Shown here piece after piece: positions 1 to 11,633 of a DNA stretch of 64,000 nt. Below the pieces are notes generated by a model. It was not told where the DNA came from, did not search any database, and saw nothing but the letters and a program-made list of their open reading frames with translations. Every line of letters begins with the position of its first letter. The stretch's first letter is position 1. Location of the stretch: assembly GCA_031772625.1 (NCBI GenBank), contig CM062811.1, positions 642,797,320 to 642,861,319 on the forward strand, given 5' to 3'. The position numbers and the translations under genes were made by a program. Source of the DNA: Pinus tabuliformis. Its lineage: Eukaryota; Streptophyta; Pinopsida; Pinales; Pinaceae.

Positions 1-379
1 GTGAAAACGATCTGATGATACAGGGTTCAGGAATGGCGGTCATGAAAAATGGAGAGTGAAGGTATTGCAGTGGATGAGGTGTTAGCTGGGTTGGTGAATT
101 CTTTGAGAAACTTCTCTTGAACATATCAGCGACACTATGATGGATCGATAGCGTTAACCCCATGGATGGTACAGAGGACCAATGGTGATGGTGAATGGAA
201 TAACCCAACCCGACTCAATCATGGTGATGGAGTGAAAGTGTCATGTTCAAGAGTGACCTGCTACCAATGAAGTTCTTCAAGTTTTCTTCCCTTTTTCCCC
301 AGTCGTTGCTGACCAGTACCTCTTTATTTTTGTCAAGCTTGAAGAGGATAACATATGCTTGTTCTATAATTTTCCCTTC

Positions 380-1530
380 AGGAAAACCTGTCTCTATGTT
401 TTAGCGAGCCTAGCAACAGTGAAACTCGCTTTTTCTTGGATGGACAAGTTTGTCGCTATTGTTTTAATGAGTTTAACGACAAAGATAACTCGGTCCTTTT
501 CATGTTTAGAGAGTTTGAAAAGAGATAGAAAGGAAACTCCAGTAGTCCTTTTTTGTGGTATAATCCCTTAAGTCTGAAAAAGTATAAAATAATACAAAAG
601 GGATGACTTTTCCGATCACTTTAGCGAGCCGAAAAAGACAAGCGCTCGATCTTTTTGTGGGATAATCCCTCAGGTCCAAAAAGATTAAAATACAAGAGGG
701 ATGGCACTTCCAATCACTTTAGTGAGCTGGAGAGGCCAATTGCTCGATAATCTTTTCATATTTAGCGAGTCCGAAAAGAGTTTAAAGTAGACTCGTTATT
801 TCCAAACACTTTAACGAGCTGGAATGCTCGACAATCTTTTCATATTTAACAAGTCTGAAAAGGGTTTAAAGGAGACTCGTTTTTTAGGAACAAGTGGTGT
901 TTTTAGGTAGCAACTAGTTCTGGGTAATCTTGGAACTTCTCAAAACATGGTGGTGTGAAGAGGTTGGCTAACAGGACCACTCATCCAAGTTGTTCCTCAA
1001 AATGGTAAACAATCAAGTGGAAGCGTATGATTGGCCAAACGGATGGAGGTGATAGAAAGAACACAACCAAGGTTCGAAAGGCAGATAGAATGGAAATCAC
1101 AAAGGTTATTTACTGAAGGTGGATTCATTTTTTAACAAGCATGAACCCTGCGGTAACATTGCTCAGTGCTAGGTTTATTTTTTAACGAGCTTGAACTTTG
1201 CGGAAACATTGCTCGTCTTCGGTTTCATGTTTACACAAGCTTAAAATGAAAAAAATATGCTTGTTATAAGTTCACATGCCCCCAGCATAATGACACAAAT
1301 CGAGGTGCATGCCCCCCAAGCTTCATTGCATTCAACGCAGTGGTTGGAATGAAGGTTTACCTTTGAGATCTTTGAAAGACTCGACTTGGATTTTATGAGA
1401 TCGTAATCAAAGACTCAATTTGGAAAGGGAGTTGTTTCATTTTTTAATGAGGTTGACACAGTAAAAGAACTATCCTCATAACCCTTGTTTCATTTTGTAA
1501 TGAGGTCGACACAAGATAAGAACCGTCCTC
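380..1530 (-). repeat. Array of diverged short stem-loop units
   Basis: At least ten units share one plan on the plus strand: a run of T, then TTAACGAG or a variant, a spacer of about 10 to 30 bases, and the complement CTCG. Examples start near 402, 616, 716, 759, 808, 841, 1170, 1226, 1437 and 1490. Arm sequences vary but stay complementary in most units (GCGAG with CTCGC, AAGC with GCTT, GAGG with CCTC). The array follows the protease end of element E. Its function is unknown. It could act in the element RNA or be a degenerate minisatellite. Confidence 0.55.
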
Positions 1531-4500
1531 AGTGACCCATAGTATCAAAATGGTCAGAGTTCTTCTTAATCTTTGATGATGTAGAAGATATCATATGACA
1601 GGTTTCCACTGTGGCCACTTCCACCAGATTACTTGGAGGCGGGAGGGCAAAAGTACCCATTAAGGAAGGGTCTTTTAGGAGACCTACTCCGACATTTTGA
1701 AGCGATTGAGAACTTCCATGGATCAATGGAATGCTTCTAGTAGCTTGTGAACTGTTGGGGAAAAAGGTTAGTTGGTCAACAATTGTAATTCCACCTTAGA
1801 AGGGAAATGCAATATTTCTAAAATATGTTGACACAACGGCAGCCATAGCATAAATCCAGGGCCTGCCCAGTAGGATATTGTAGTCAAGGTTTCCATCAAT
1901 GACCTCGACTTCAATTTCTACTGTCTTGCCCCCCAGTTCAACTTGCAAGTTACTTAAAATCCCATACAGCGTGTATGTTCTTCCATCTAACACTTTTAAT
2001 GTCGTTGATGATTGTGACAAGGGTGGCAAGCCTAAAGTTTTCTAGAAACTCATTGACATAATACAGGTAGATGCCTCCTCATCAATGATTGTTCGATGAA
2101 CAGTTTTGTTGAGGGCTTTTACTTGTATAAGGAAAGTGAGCTGGGCCGGTAACTGAGGTTTGTATCCTTTATGATTAAAGGCCACAAGATTGGAATCCGC
2201 TGGGTCAATCCCACCTATAGCTGATAACAAAGCCTGCTTTTGGGAGGGGAAATTCTACAGTACTTCAAGTGTCGACATAGCGGATGGCGACTGAGCTAGA
2301 TCCTCTACTATATTATAATTCTGTGCTACTCGAGCACGGGGATCAAATGTCGATTTATGTACTACTCCCTTTGGCGGCTTTATAGTTAATTCAAAAGTGA
2401 TGGGTGAAACAACTTCTGGCGAAGTTGTTGTTGAACTACTGGGTTGATCTGTAGCCTTGTTGTTCGACGATTGTGGATTCCCATAATCTTTATTCCTTTT
2501 TGATATCAAAGAATCATTTTGCTGTTTCGAGATGGGTAACATAAGCACTTGGGACTTGGAAGCATGATGGATAGCAACCAGGTTAGTTTCTGGGTTTGGA
2601 AACGGATCAGTCAACACCGCTGAGGTAGTTGAAGTCTTTAAAAATTTCGCAACCTCAACTCGATGTGGACAATCTCTCGTGAAATACTCGTCGTTACATA
2701 TTAAACATGGATAACGAGATTTCTATATCCCAGCAGGGTTCTCAGAAGATTTTTTAGGAGTCGAATCTTCCTGTTTCTTCTTTTTGTTTTTCCCTTTCTT
2801 CTTGCCCCCTGGTTGCTTTGGTTCTTTGCCTTTGTTAGATGACACGGCATTAACCTCCAAGGCAGGAATTTTGTCATTTGCTTTTTTACTGGAAACTACA
2901 AGGGATTTACTAGATGGGGCCTTTGCGGTTTGTGTACTTGAGGTGCCAATCACGCCATCACCAACATGAGTGTCCCTGTTTGATTTAGGAGGGGGAGGAA
3001 TGAAAAATTCTGGTCTAGGAGCATTAGGAATTTTGTCATAGAGCATGCTAGACTGAGTATAGATCAAGTCTAGATATTGTACATGAGCAATGACTTGCTC
3101 TTCAGTGACGACTCCTCCCTTGGCTACATCTTCTGTAATAGAAGGTAACAATGACTTAATAAACCATTTAGCTAGAAGCTGATCAGGAACATATGTCTTT
3201 ACCATTCGACGGCGCCATCACCACTCATGAATATGAGCAGATATGTGAGTGGTTATTGTCTATTTAAAATTGGTAAGGAGCTCCGTTCATGTTTCATACC
3301 TTATGGGTAACTGAAAATGGGTTAAAAAGGTAGTGGCAAGGGTATTGAAGTTATCGAATGAAGCTCTAGGCAATTTGTTGTACCATTTCGCAGCCGAACC
3401 AGTTAGCATTTGCTGAAAAAGGTGAAGCCTAATCGAATCATAATTGAGGGTGTTGGATGAGCACCACAAATGAAAGGTCATTACGTGATTCAATGGATCT
3501 TCACCCGGATTTCCATTGAATTTAGGAATATCTGAGGGAAGTTTATGAGGAATCACTGGCCACCAAGGGGCGTAAGCAATTGGATCATTTGTTAACCAGT
3601 TTAGATCTGGTAATTCTAAAGTTGTTACAAAAGGCAACTGTTGATTCAGGTTTGGCGAAGCATACCCAAGATAAGATGGGATTGCCTGAGCAGTGGGTCT
3701 TTGCATACCAGCATAATGTATTTGATGCTGATAACTTTGATAAGGTTGATGGGCATAACCATTATAATATGATTGTTGGTAACTGTTCTGAACATACGGT
3801 TGCCCATTACCTACAAAGCTTTGTTGCTCAGGTCCTTGGTAAGCTTGCTGGAATTGCGGTTGTTGATATTGTACCAGCCATGGTTGTTGGACCATTTGCT
3901 GTTGTCCAATACTGGATGTTTGACCAAGATGAGGGGTGATAGTACCTGTTTGAGCTTGAGTCGCTTCAGTTAAGGAGCCACTAATCTGCGGTTGTGATTG
4001 AGTCGTGGAGACAAGAGGCTGTTGTATTACGACTTGAGAGACTTGAGGTTGACATACAACAGGCAGCGCTTGTACTTGTGACACCGTCACAATAGCCGGT
4101 GTAGTGGGAATGTTCGACACAGGTTGATTTGGTTGCATTGAATATACAACTCTTGGCTGTTGAGGCAGTATTGGTACCCAACCACTGGATGCAATTCCAT
4201 CTTGACCCAAATTTTTTTGTGAACTCTCATATGGTTGCTCTCCCGAAGGGAAAAATGAAAAGGCATACTGCCCCCCATATGGCGGAAATCCAGTGTTCAA
4301 AGGGTAAATTGGTCTTTGGAGACTGGACTGCCCAAATTGATACTAATGTGAAGGATCAATTTGCTGAGTCTCAACATAAGAAATTCCAGATAAGATTCCA
4401 GATGAACAAATAGGAACATACCATGCTGTCGAAACAGTCCCTAGGTGGACTCCATCTAGTGGTTGAGAACTAGTTGGGACAGATGGTATACCAGCGAACA

Positions 4501-5095
4501 TTGTCGGAGTAGCAGTAGGAGGTTCTACTGTTGCTGTGTCATATGACACAGTCCGAGATGTTGATGGTTGTTCAGACATATTGATTCCATCCAAAAGATT
4601 TGCTAGCAATTCAACAGGAACTTGCGATGAAGGGTGATTAAAAGAACTAACTTCTGTAGTAGAAGCATATAGGTGGATCCCAGTTCCAAAATGCAATGGG
4701 CTACTGGATGGAAGATCCTCTACAATCTCTTCTATAGCAATCAGTCCAAGTGGAAGAGGTAGACTGTCAGGTCCGTAAAATATTTCTGGTGCCGAAGAAG
4801 GTATAGTTTCTGCAGTGATAGATACTGGAGGGGTGACACCTTCTGAATCAGCCCTAGTGGGAGCTGGTTCAGGGATAGAAGTGTTTAACGTTACACTAGG
4901 ATCAGTTCTAATGTCCTCTTGTAACTGCGGAACTTCTTCTGTAAAGGCAGGGGTACCAGAAATAATTGGAGTAACTGGAGTCTCTGATGATGTTGAAACA
5001 CAAGTTTCAAATAAACCAGGAGATTTCGACCCAGTTAAACGAGACCATTTTGCCCGGAATGGTTTCGTTTCGAGAGTCAAAGATGGTTGACACAA
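1529..5095 (-). pseudogene. Element E gag-protease frame, broken by stops
   Basis: One reading frame runs from the ATG at 5095 to about 1529, about 1190 codons, interrupted by stops at 4343 (TAG), 3287 (TGA), 3260 (TAG), 2723 (TAG), 2255 (TAG), 2042 (TAG) and 1796 (TAA) but with no frameshift among the pieces. The N-terminal 250 residues are Ser/Thr/Pro-rich. A Gln/Tyr-rich stretch follows, then the gag core near 3600-3290 (KLPSDIPKFNGNPGEDP, then TFHLWCSSN). A lysine-rich linker and an imperfect zinc knuckle (CLIC...DC, histidine missing) precede the protease. Where Tat-like proteases usually show DEGAS, this one has DEEAS. Most TAG stops sit where relatives have Gln, consistent with CAG to TAG decay. 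The product would have been virion structural protein plus aspartic protease; it is not functional now. Confidence 0.8.
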
Positions 5096-6744
5096 CTTTC
5101 TTTTTCAATTTTTAAGAGTAAAGAAAAAGGTAAAGGTGACTCTAGTCACCTTCGATTTTTAATGAGCCTGAAGTGGCAAGTGCTCAAATGGACCTTTTCT
5201 TTTAAGGAGTCAAAAAGCAACGAAAGTGACTACTCTGGAAATCTAGATAGAGGGATTACCAAACCAATCGCAAAACTGCAATATACACCTCGGTGGTAAA
5301 TTATAGAGAAATTACCGAGGACTTTACGTACGGTAGTCAATCTTCCCGAATGCTGTGTTCAGTGCATTGCAATTGATAGGGCAGCAGACACGGCTTCCTA
5401 AGGATAAAGGATATCAGCCTATTGTGGTCTCTCAATATATACTCGATGGTACGTGGGAGCACAAGTCAGTACTGGCACTTGTCATATCAAAGAGGAGGAA
5501 TCACCCAACCTACAATGAAAATGATAGTTACCAGGATTTACGACGCTGGAATACATCTCTAGCCTAGACTTCTAAATGTTGTGCGTTAGGTTCCAAAGCA
5601 TTTTTATGTTCATTGAGGTTTATTTTATAGTTGATATTTCTTAAGAAGTTTTCCTTTCAAGGTTCACTGCGTGATGTAGATGTACAATTCCTAAATATGC
5701 AATCTAAAATGATAAACAGTCATTTGTTTTCTTTTAGCAATGAAAATCCTAGCTACTAAGGAAAGAAGAGTAAGATTCTTTCAACAGAGAGCAGAGAGCA
5801 CACACTAAATGCACTTTTCCTAAATCAATTTCCGCATGCAGTCTAAATGCAAATGCACATGCATGTATTTGTTTTTCCATTTCCTTAATGTGAGAATGCC
5901 AAAAAGAAAACTAAGTATAGATCTGAACTACTTTTCTTCAAAGCAACACTTTAATAATTTCTTTTCAAAACGAAAGGAAGACTAAGACGACACTTTCAAT
6001 TCCGAATGGAAAACTATTTTCGACACTTCAAAGAATTGACAATTCAAATCAAATACTTTTGAAAAATTACAATCGACTATCTAAAAGAGGAAGACTTTAT
6101 GACACTCTTTTTCTTGACTGAAAACGACAGTTACGACACTTTCGAATCAAAAGACGACAGTTCGATTAAGCTACTTTTTGCAAAGGAGGACTGTAAATGA
6201 TCAAAAATACATAAAAAACATTTACAATTCCTTATCAATGGAGGCTGAATAATGCGAAGGAAGAAGGCTTCAACAATGATGTACTGATCATAAGCAGCAA
6301 AATTACTGAATAGAGCTGAAAACAATGAAGAAAAAACCAATTTCTGGAGAGAGAAATGCATCTCACCTACAACACACGAGAGGTGCGATGCATCCAGACT
6401 GCTAATTATGAGAGATAGTGCGATGGTCCAGGGATGAGACTGAGCCTGGTTTTCACCCATATTATACAGCTAAGTTCAGTGATTTAGGCCGAGATTATTA
6501 TGGACAGTAAACACAAAGTATAGAGGTATGATCTAATGAGGTTATTGAGCTACCACCAGGGAACTTAGGATGTTTGCAAGTCATATGTTCAGTTCATAAA
6601 AAAACCCAGAGATTGACTGAAGCAGCGTTGATCTACTTTGCAATTGCATAGCAAAAGCAATTCGAAGGCTAGCTAGCTTAACTTCAGGCTCTGCCTGTAG
6701 TTTATAAAGAAAAAAAATAGAAACAAACAAACAAACTATTCACT
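5096..6744 (-). other. Element E untranslated leader
   Basis: No coding frame of note lies between the gag ATG and the primer site. Near 5095-5250 there are three or four more stem-loop units like those at 380-1530 (for example GAGC...GCTC near 5163). The rest is AT-rich with no feature I recognise. Long leaders are common in Tat-lineage elements. Confidence 0.55.
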
Positions 6745-6761
6745 CCCCAGTGGAGTCACCA
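6745..6761 (-). promoter_or_regulatory. Primer binding site of element E, tRNA-Arg(ACG)
   Basis: The plus strand reads CCCCAGTGGAGTCACCA, which matches the 3' end of plant tRNA-Arg(ACG) with its CCA tail, apart from one C/T difference. The minus strand therefore carries the complementary primer site, three bases from the LTR edge at 6765. This fixes the orientation and inner LTR boundary of E. Confidence 0.85.
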
Positions 6762-6764
6762 TTT

Positions 6765-7810
6765 TGTTTCTGGGAAAAATAGTGTCTATTCAGATCTGCT
6801 AGTCCCACTAAGACGGGTAGCTATCTTAGAAACAAACAATTCAAAGTAACCATTGTTTTCCTTTATGGGAGATAGATGAGAGAGAAGCAGAGAGCACCAG
6901 CCTTAGTCTTTTGCTTGGCTCCTTGCTTGTTTCCTCTCTCCTTTGACAGAGCTTCGCCACTCCTTTCTCACTTGTCCCGCTTCAAAGAACACCTGTAGAG
7001 GCAAAGCAGCAAAATACCATCAAAGCATAGAGATCTATGATACCATAAACAATGTAGAATCAGATGTACATTAACCATACAAATGCATACATAAATACAA
7101 GATTCAGAAATACACAAGTATATGGAGGAAAACTCAAATAACTTTATTGATAGAAGTAGAAGAGAGGATTACAACCCAACTATCTAATCCAGTGCCATCC
7201 TCCCAGCATGAAAGCCCTCTTCACCTCATGAAAAGCTAGATCACCCAACAATACAATGCTTCACAAAGAAACCAACAGCACTTCCTTACAAAATACAAAA
7301 TTCCAGCCTCTGGATCTCTGGGATGAGGGATCCATTTATAGATATTTGCAGAGAGGTGATTTAGCTTTTGGGTTTTTGATTAGTGTCATTTCACTGATAG
7401 TTCTTGGTTCCACTTAGAGATTTCATGATCTCCTACTCATCCCTGGGCGAATTCAGAGAGGCAAGTGTCATATGAGCAGTTTCTAGAAGATTCCTTGATC
7501 ATCCACTTAGCAAACTATCTCTGCCATTTGTCTATTCTCGCTCATCGCACCCTATAGAAGACCTTTTCAGTATGCATCACACCTCCCGTGTGTAGCAGTT
7601 GAGATGCATCCCACCCTGACCATGGAGCAGGTGAGATGGTCCAGTTTTGACCAGTTCTGAGTAGTTTTTCAGAGAGAACTTCTGGGAAATGATGTAATCA
7701 GTTGACCTTGATCCTTTAGGGTTTGAAGCAACACTTTTAGGGGTTTGAGAGCCCTTGGTTTATCGACATATGTGATTGGGGTTGCAGTGCCCAAATATGT
7801 CTATACCACA
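6765..7810 (-). repeat. Element E 5' LTR
   Basis: The LTR begins (plus strand) with TGTTTCTGGG directly after the tRNA-Arg primer site. It contains a minus-strand TATA box near 7333-7340. The outer edge is placed tentatively at CCACA ending 7810; no second LTR copy is in the window to confirm it. Confidence 0.55.
7333..7340 (-). promoter_or_regulatory. TATA box in element E LTR
   Basis: On the minus strand the sequence is CTATAAATGG, followed downstream by the LTR remainder and the primer site about 570 bases away. The right-end element has the same TATAAATG core in its LTR (63746-63753), about 600 bases from its primer site. Confidence 0.5.
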
Positions 7811-7892
7811 TGGGTAGATTCCTTCCCCCTTACGGACCTGTCCTTATTTCAAAAAAAACATTTTTCAAAAATCTATATTCGACTTTGGCCAC

Positions 7893-7900
7893 TATAAAAG
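7893..7900 (+). promoter_or_regulatory. TATA box, probable element C promoter
   Basis: TATAAAAG within CCACTATAAAAGTGC, about 800 bases upstream of the plus-strand primer site at 8706. The link to element C is positional. Confidence 0.35.
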
Positions 7901-7959
7901 TGCATGCATACATGATTCCTCTGAATTATACCTACGTACACTTTTTTAAAACTTGAAAA

Positions 7960-7984
7960 AATATATATATATATATATATATAT
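7960..7984. repeat. (AT)n microsatellite
   Basis: About twelve AT units lie inside the presumed LTR of element C. Confidence 0.95.
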
Positions 7985-8433
7985 GTTTGGCAGGGTTTAT
8001 GGGTTATACCGAAATCCGACCTACAAGAGCTCATGGCCTAACCTATTTTTTTTTTGGTGGTATACATACACCCCATGGCTAGGCCTAATTCATTCCTAAT
8101 GGAAGATATCTATACTATACCCAAATCTCCCCAGATTAGGTCTGCAATTTTCATGTGTTTCCTCCACTCCCTGTCTCCAGGAAACCCTTGTTTCCATGCA
8201 TAGATGCTCAGCCTCTTTATCTAGCATCTTCTTTCATATATTGGAGAGGAGGTCTTTGATGGCTTGGGCTACATAGATCTGGAGGAAGGTTTCATCGGTT
8301 CCTATAGTTATGATCATGTTGTAGCTTCACCTATTCTTTTTGCATTCAATTAATAAATAAACTCATGTCTTGTTCCCAAATTGCATTTTTATCTTATGAA
8401 TGTTAATTTGTGATGATGATTATGATGATATAA

Positions 8434-8453
8434 AACACACACACACACACACA
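8434..8453. repeat. (AC)n microsatellite
   Basis: Ten AC units lie inside the presumed LTR of element C. Confidence 0.95.
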
Positions 8454-8705
8454 TGTACTTTGAATTCAATGATCTACTTGTGTTTCTGTGATATATATGC
8501 GGGTTTTCACATTTTGGAAGAAGGTTGGGGGTTTGGACCCTATTGGATCTACTTCAAACGTAGGACCTATGGATATGTCTCAAGTCCATAATTTTTTGAA
8601 TTTGAGTGTTTAATTTGATTGCACGAGTTTTCTTTGTTATGTTTTTATTATGCTATGTTGCAGCTCTCAACCCCATCCCTTAGGAACTTTTCCCTTCAAC
8701 AAAAT

Positions 8706-8722
8706 TGGTGACTCCACTGGGG
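8706..8722 (+). promoter_or_regulatory. Primer binding site of element C, tRNA-Arg(ACG)
   Basis: TGGTGACTCCACTGGGG is the complement of the tRNA-Arg(ACG) 3' end with one mismatch, four bases after the LTR edge at 8701. It shows that a plus-strand Tat-like element starts here. Confidence 0.85.
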
Positions 8723-9797
8723 AAATACTTGTAAAGTATTTCCTTAAGTTTTATCTGGATTGATCTAGATGTTTGGGGTATTGGTTTACTTTTTTCTTAG
8801 TCTTATGGAATCTTGGTTGACCATATTTATTAGGATGATCTTTTAGATCAAGGCTCTATTTTTATTTTTCCTCATTTTATAGTTTATACACATTTTTTAT
8901 TCAGAACAATCATGTATATGTGTAGTTGTATTGTTAAAACCTCATGTATGCATGTTTTGGCTTTATAAAAAGTGCATACTTACACAAATGTTCTTCGACA
9001 ATCACGTGTGTTCTAGAAAGTGGAATTTTTTACTTGGCTAAGTCCTCTGAAAGCCTAAATGTGTGTGTTTTTGGTCTTATGTGTTTGTTAAGGATTGAGA
9101 ATCCCGGTATCAATAATGTTTCTTTGTATCCTTGATTTGTGTGAAAAGATATTGCTATTAGCCTAGGGTTTTCAATTCGTGAAGCTTGTGAAATGTGGAA
9201 TTGGGTTCAAGATCTTTTTCTTGAAGTATCTAACTATTTATGTTCTTAGGAACAACTTTATATATGTTTGTAGATTGTTTATGGCTTATCTCTCTCTTTT
9301 GGTTTTTCATATGTTGATATTTTTACATTACTCTTTTTTGTTCTTGCAAGGGTTTGATATTCTCTTTGAAGATCTAAGATCTCATTTACTTGAGACCCTT
9401 TTGATCTTTTGAAGCTCTTACATCTTTCTTTGCCAAGTTTTTGAATGTTTCATACTCATATTTACATTAGTCTTTTAAAATCCTTATATTTGGAATCCTA
9501 GACTTGGTAAACTTGAATATTTCTCATTCATTTGGTTTTGAGATCGTTTTCTTGCTTCGTTTGTTGAAGATTTGGGTTTCATTTAATAACGAAAAAGAAA
9601 AATTGTTAGTGTTTCCTTTTACTTTTGTTTTCATTTCATTAGTTTGAATTCTTTTGATTTTTCCAAAGTGGGAGTCTTTGTGGTGAATTCAAACATTCCT
9701 TTTGCTTTGGGAAGTGTGATTGGAATTTAAGTGTTTTTCTCCGTTTCTTGTTTGATTCGTCGTAGTTATGCATATCACTGTGCATTAGGGTTAAGTG
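8723..9797 (+). other. Element C leader, first part
   Basis: AT-rich, with only short chance frames and no coding similarity that I recognise. The leader is interrupted at 9798 by Copia-A and resumes at 39566. Confidence 0.5.
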
Positions 9798-9997
9798 TGT
9801 AGAAATTCCTTGTAGATTCAAACTGCTAATTGTAATTTCCTAAAATAATAGACTTGAATCTACTATACTCATCAGCGGAAATAATTTAAAGATTCCAAAA
9901 TCACGAAGCATACAAGCGAAAGAATTCAATCAACACATTACACAATGAGTTCCTAGGGAAAGCCACAACTAAAAACCCCTGCTATCTAGATATTGCA
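9798..9997 (-). repeat. Copia-A 3' LTR, distal part
   Basis: Matches 38706-38900 of the other LTR (GAAATTCCTTGTAGATT, CTTGAATCTACT, TCAATCAACACATTACACAAT). The LTR is interrupted at 9998 by Gy-1 and continues at 22055. Confidence 0.85.
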
Positions 9998-10237
9998 TGA
10001 TCAGGTGCTCAAAATTATGCTCAAAAATAAAAGTGTCATAATTTTTTTTAAATTAGCTTCAGATCGAATAGCTTGTCATTCTGATTCCAACGGTTTGAAT
10101 GAAACTCAAATCCGAGCTCATATGCAAAAGTTAGAGAAAGTCAAAGTTTAGATTTTACTTGCTTACATGGAAGGATCAGATGATGTGGCAAGGTCCTTCA
10201 GCAAATCAGGAGGTGTCGAGTGGTAGGCCGCCATTGG
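9998..10237 (+). repeat. Gy-1 5' LTR, first part
   Basis: Starts TGATCAGGTGCTCAAAAT and matches the first 240 bases of the 3' LTR at 20822. Its last five bases, ATTGG, are the Copia-B target duplication. Confidence 0.9.
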
Positions 10238-10697
10238 TGTTAGGATATTCCGACACATAGGATATAGTTAAGTTCAACTTGGTCTAGTATAGAGTTAGGT
10301 TAGAGTTAGGTAAAGTGTGTTTCTTTACCGTTGTACATTTTGTAACTTACAGTCCGACGGTCACGATATGTAGTGATCCAACAGTTCACTCTCACCTCGG
10401 TATTACCGACACTTGATCCGTGGCTTGACACCCGATTGGTCCATGAGTTCTATTTAAAGCGCATGGAGGGTCATTGTTCGGGTAATCCGTGCATGAGAGA
10501 AGCTTATGTAAATTTTCATTCTTTGATTAATAAATTGCCTGTAGTACCCACGTTGGGACAGGCCGTGGACTGTTTCCCTCCTTGCACTCTGAGGGTTTTA
10601 ACCACGTCAAAAATACTGGTGTATTGATTTGAGATCTGGTTGTGAGCGGTGTCCTTTTGGTATTCTTTCTGTGGAACTTACCCTGTAAATTCCTACA
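10238..10697 (+). repeat. Copia-B 5' LTR
   Basis: TGTTAGGATATTCC to AAATTCCTACA. A TATA-like TATTTAAA lies at 10451-10458. It matches 15759-16218 over its full length with about five substitutions, all transitions. Confidence 0.97.
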
Positions 10698-10709
10698 TGG
10701 TATCGGAGC
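10698..10709 (+). promoter_or_regulatory. Copia-B primer binding site, initiator tRNA-Met
   Basis: TGGTATCGGAGC directly abuts the LTR. The usual copia site is TGGTATCAGAGC, so there is one difference. Confidence 0.9.
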
Positions 10710-11334
10710 TATTTGAGGGCCGCGTCCGTTGGTGATCCAAATCTGAAGCCGGTAGAACTGCATGCGGCTGTCGTTTCCTAGATCTGTTGTTTCTGACTAC
10801 TTTCGGGCTGAGAGGACTGCTCTGTTGCGTTCAGAGCATCTGTTCCAGTGAGGAACCCCTTTCGTTTCACGCGAAAAGGTTTCCGGTAGCCCTAGCTGCG
10901 TCATTTTTTAGATCGGGAGGTATACAGTGTTTCTTTTGCAGTTTACTGTTATTTTCTCTCTGCTTATTTCGGTCTCAGTTTATTTAGCCTTTTTTTTAAC
11001 CGGATCTATACCTTTCATTTCTGCGTATGCTCTTTGCCCTGCGACTCTGTGCGATCTGGGCAAATCAGAAACAGAAAGGAAGGATTTTTCTCATGCGTAT
11101 GCTCTTTTCCCTGCACCTTAGTGTGATCTCGGAAAATCAGAAACATTGAGAAAAATATTTAGTTTTTCGGCTAAAGCTAACTTTGAGATTTTTTTAAAAA
11201 ATTTCTAGTTTTTTTGCTAAAGCTAACTTCGAGCCGCAAGGTTCGTTTTTCTTTGCATATTCGTGTTGGGTTTTGTGTTTTGTGTTTTGTAGGGAAAAAG
11301 AGCTTTCTCAAGGCAAGCACGCAAACCAAGCCCC

Positions 11335-11365
<31 letters not shown>

Positions 11366-11633
11366 AAATTTTTTGTATAGATCAATTGGTTCAAAGCTAT
11401 TTTAAGAGAGTAGAGGTCTTGGGTTCAAGTCTCCATTTTGTGGGGGCGGATTTTTTCATTCCCGCACATTCGCGCACTTTGCCGGCAACGTCAACAATTG
11501 TTTTTCAAAAAGCCATAACTTCTTCATCCGGAAGCCTTTTTCAGAGCCGTTTTTTTTAAAACCGCCTATTTTTTCGAGATCTATCCGTTGGAACACTTAC
11601 TTTCAGCATCTTCAGCTTCAGTTTTTTTTTAAA
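10710..11633 (+). other. Copia-B leader with C-run and (CT)n
   Basis: No coding frame precedes the gag ATG at 11634. A run of about 15 C followed by ten CT units occupies 11331-11365. Confidence 0.8.

Larger units (their letters stand above)
1..7810 (-). mobile_element. Element E: Ty3/gypsy retrotransposon, Tat-like, partial
   Basis: Read on the minus strand, this unit has a 5' LTR (about 7810 down to 6765), a primer site matching the 3' end of tRNA-Arg(ACG), a leader of about 1.6 kb, and a long gag-protease frame broken by stops. The part beyond protease lies outside the window, so reverse transcriptase and integrase are not seen here. The tRNA-Arg primer and gag type point to the Tat side of the non-chromovirus Ty3/gypsy elements. 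Only the LTR inner edge is precise; its outer edge near 7810 is a guess. Confidence 0.75.
7811..8701 (+). repeat. Element C 5' LTR (left edge uncertain)
   Basis: The right edge is CAACA ending at 8701, followed after four bases by a plus-strand tRNA-Arg primer site. A plus-strand TATA box (ACTATAAAAG) lies at 7893-7900. The left edge could be TGGG at 7811 or a TG further right (for example 7985). It abuts the oppositely oriented E LTR, so the two elements stand head to head. Confidence 0.5.

Noticed and set aside
3580..3939. Plus-strand frame of 119 codons
   Set aside because: It is the complement of the Gln/Tyr-rich gag of element E, which is the coding strand.
8723..9797. Possible host gene in the AT-rich stretch with frames of 60 to 77 codons
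   Set aside because: No domain, no splice pattern and no codon bias; it follows a primer site directly and is better read as element leader.
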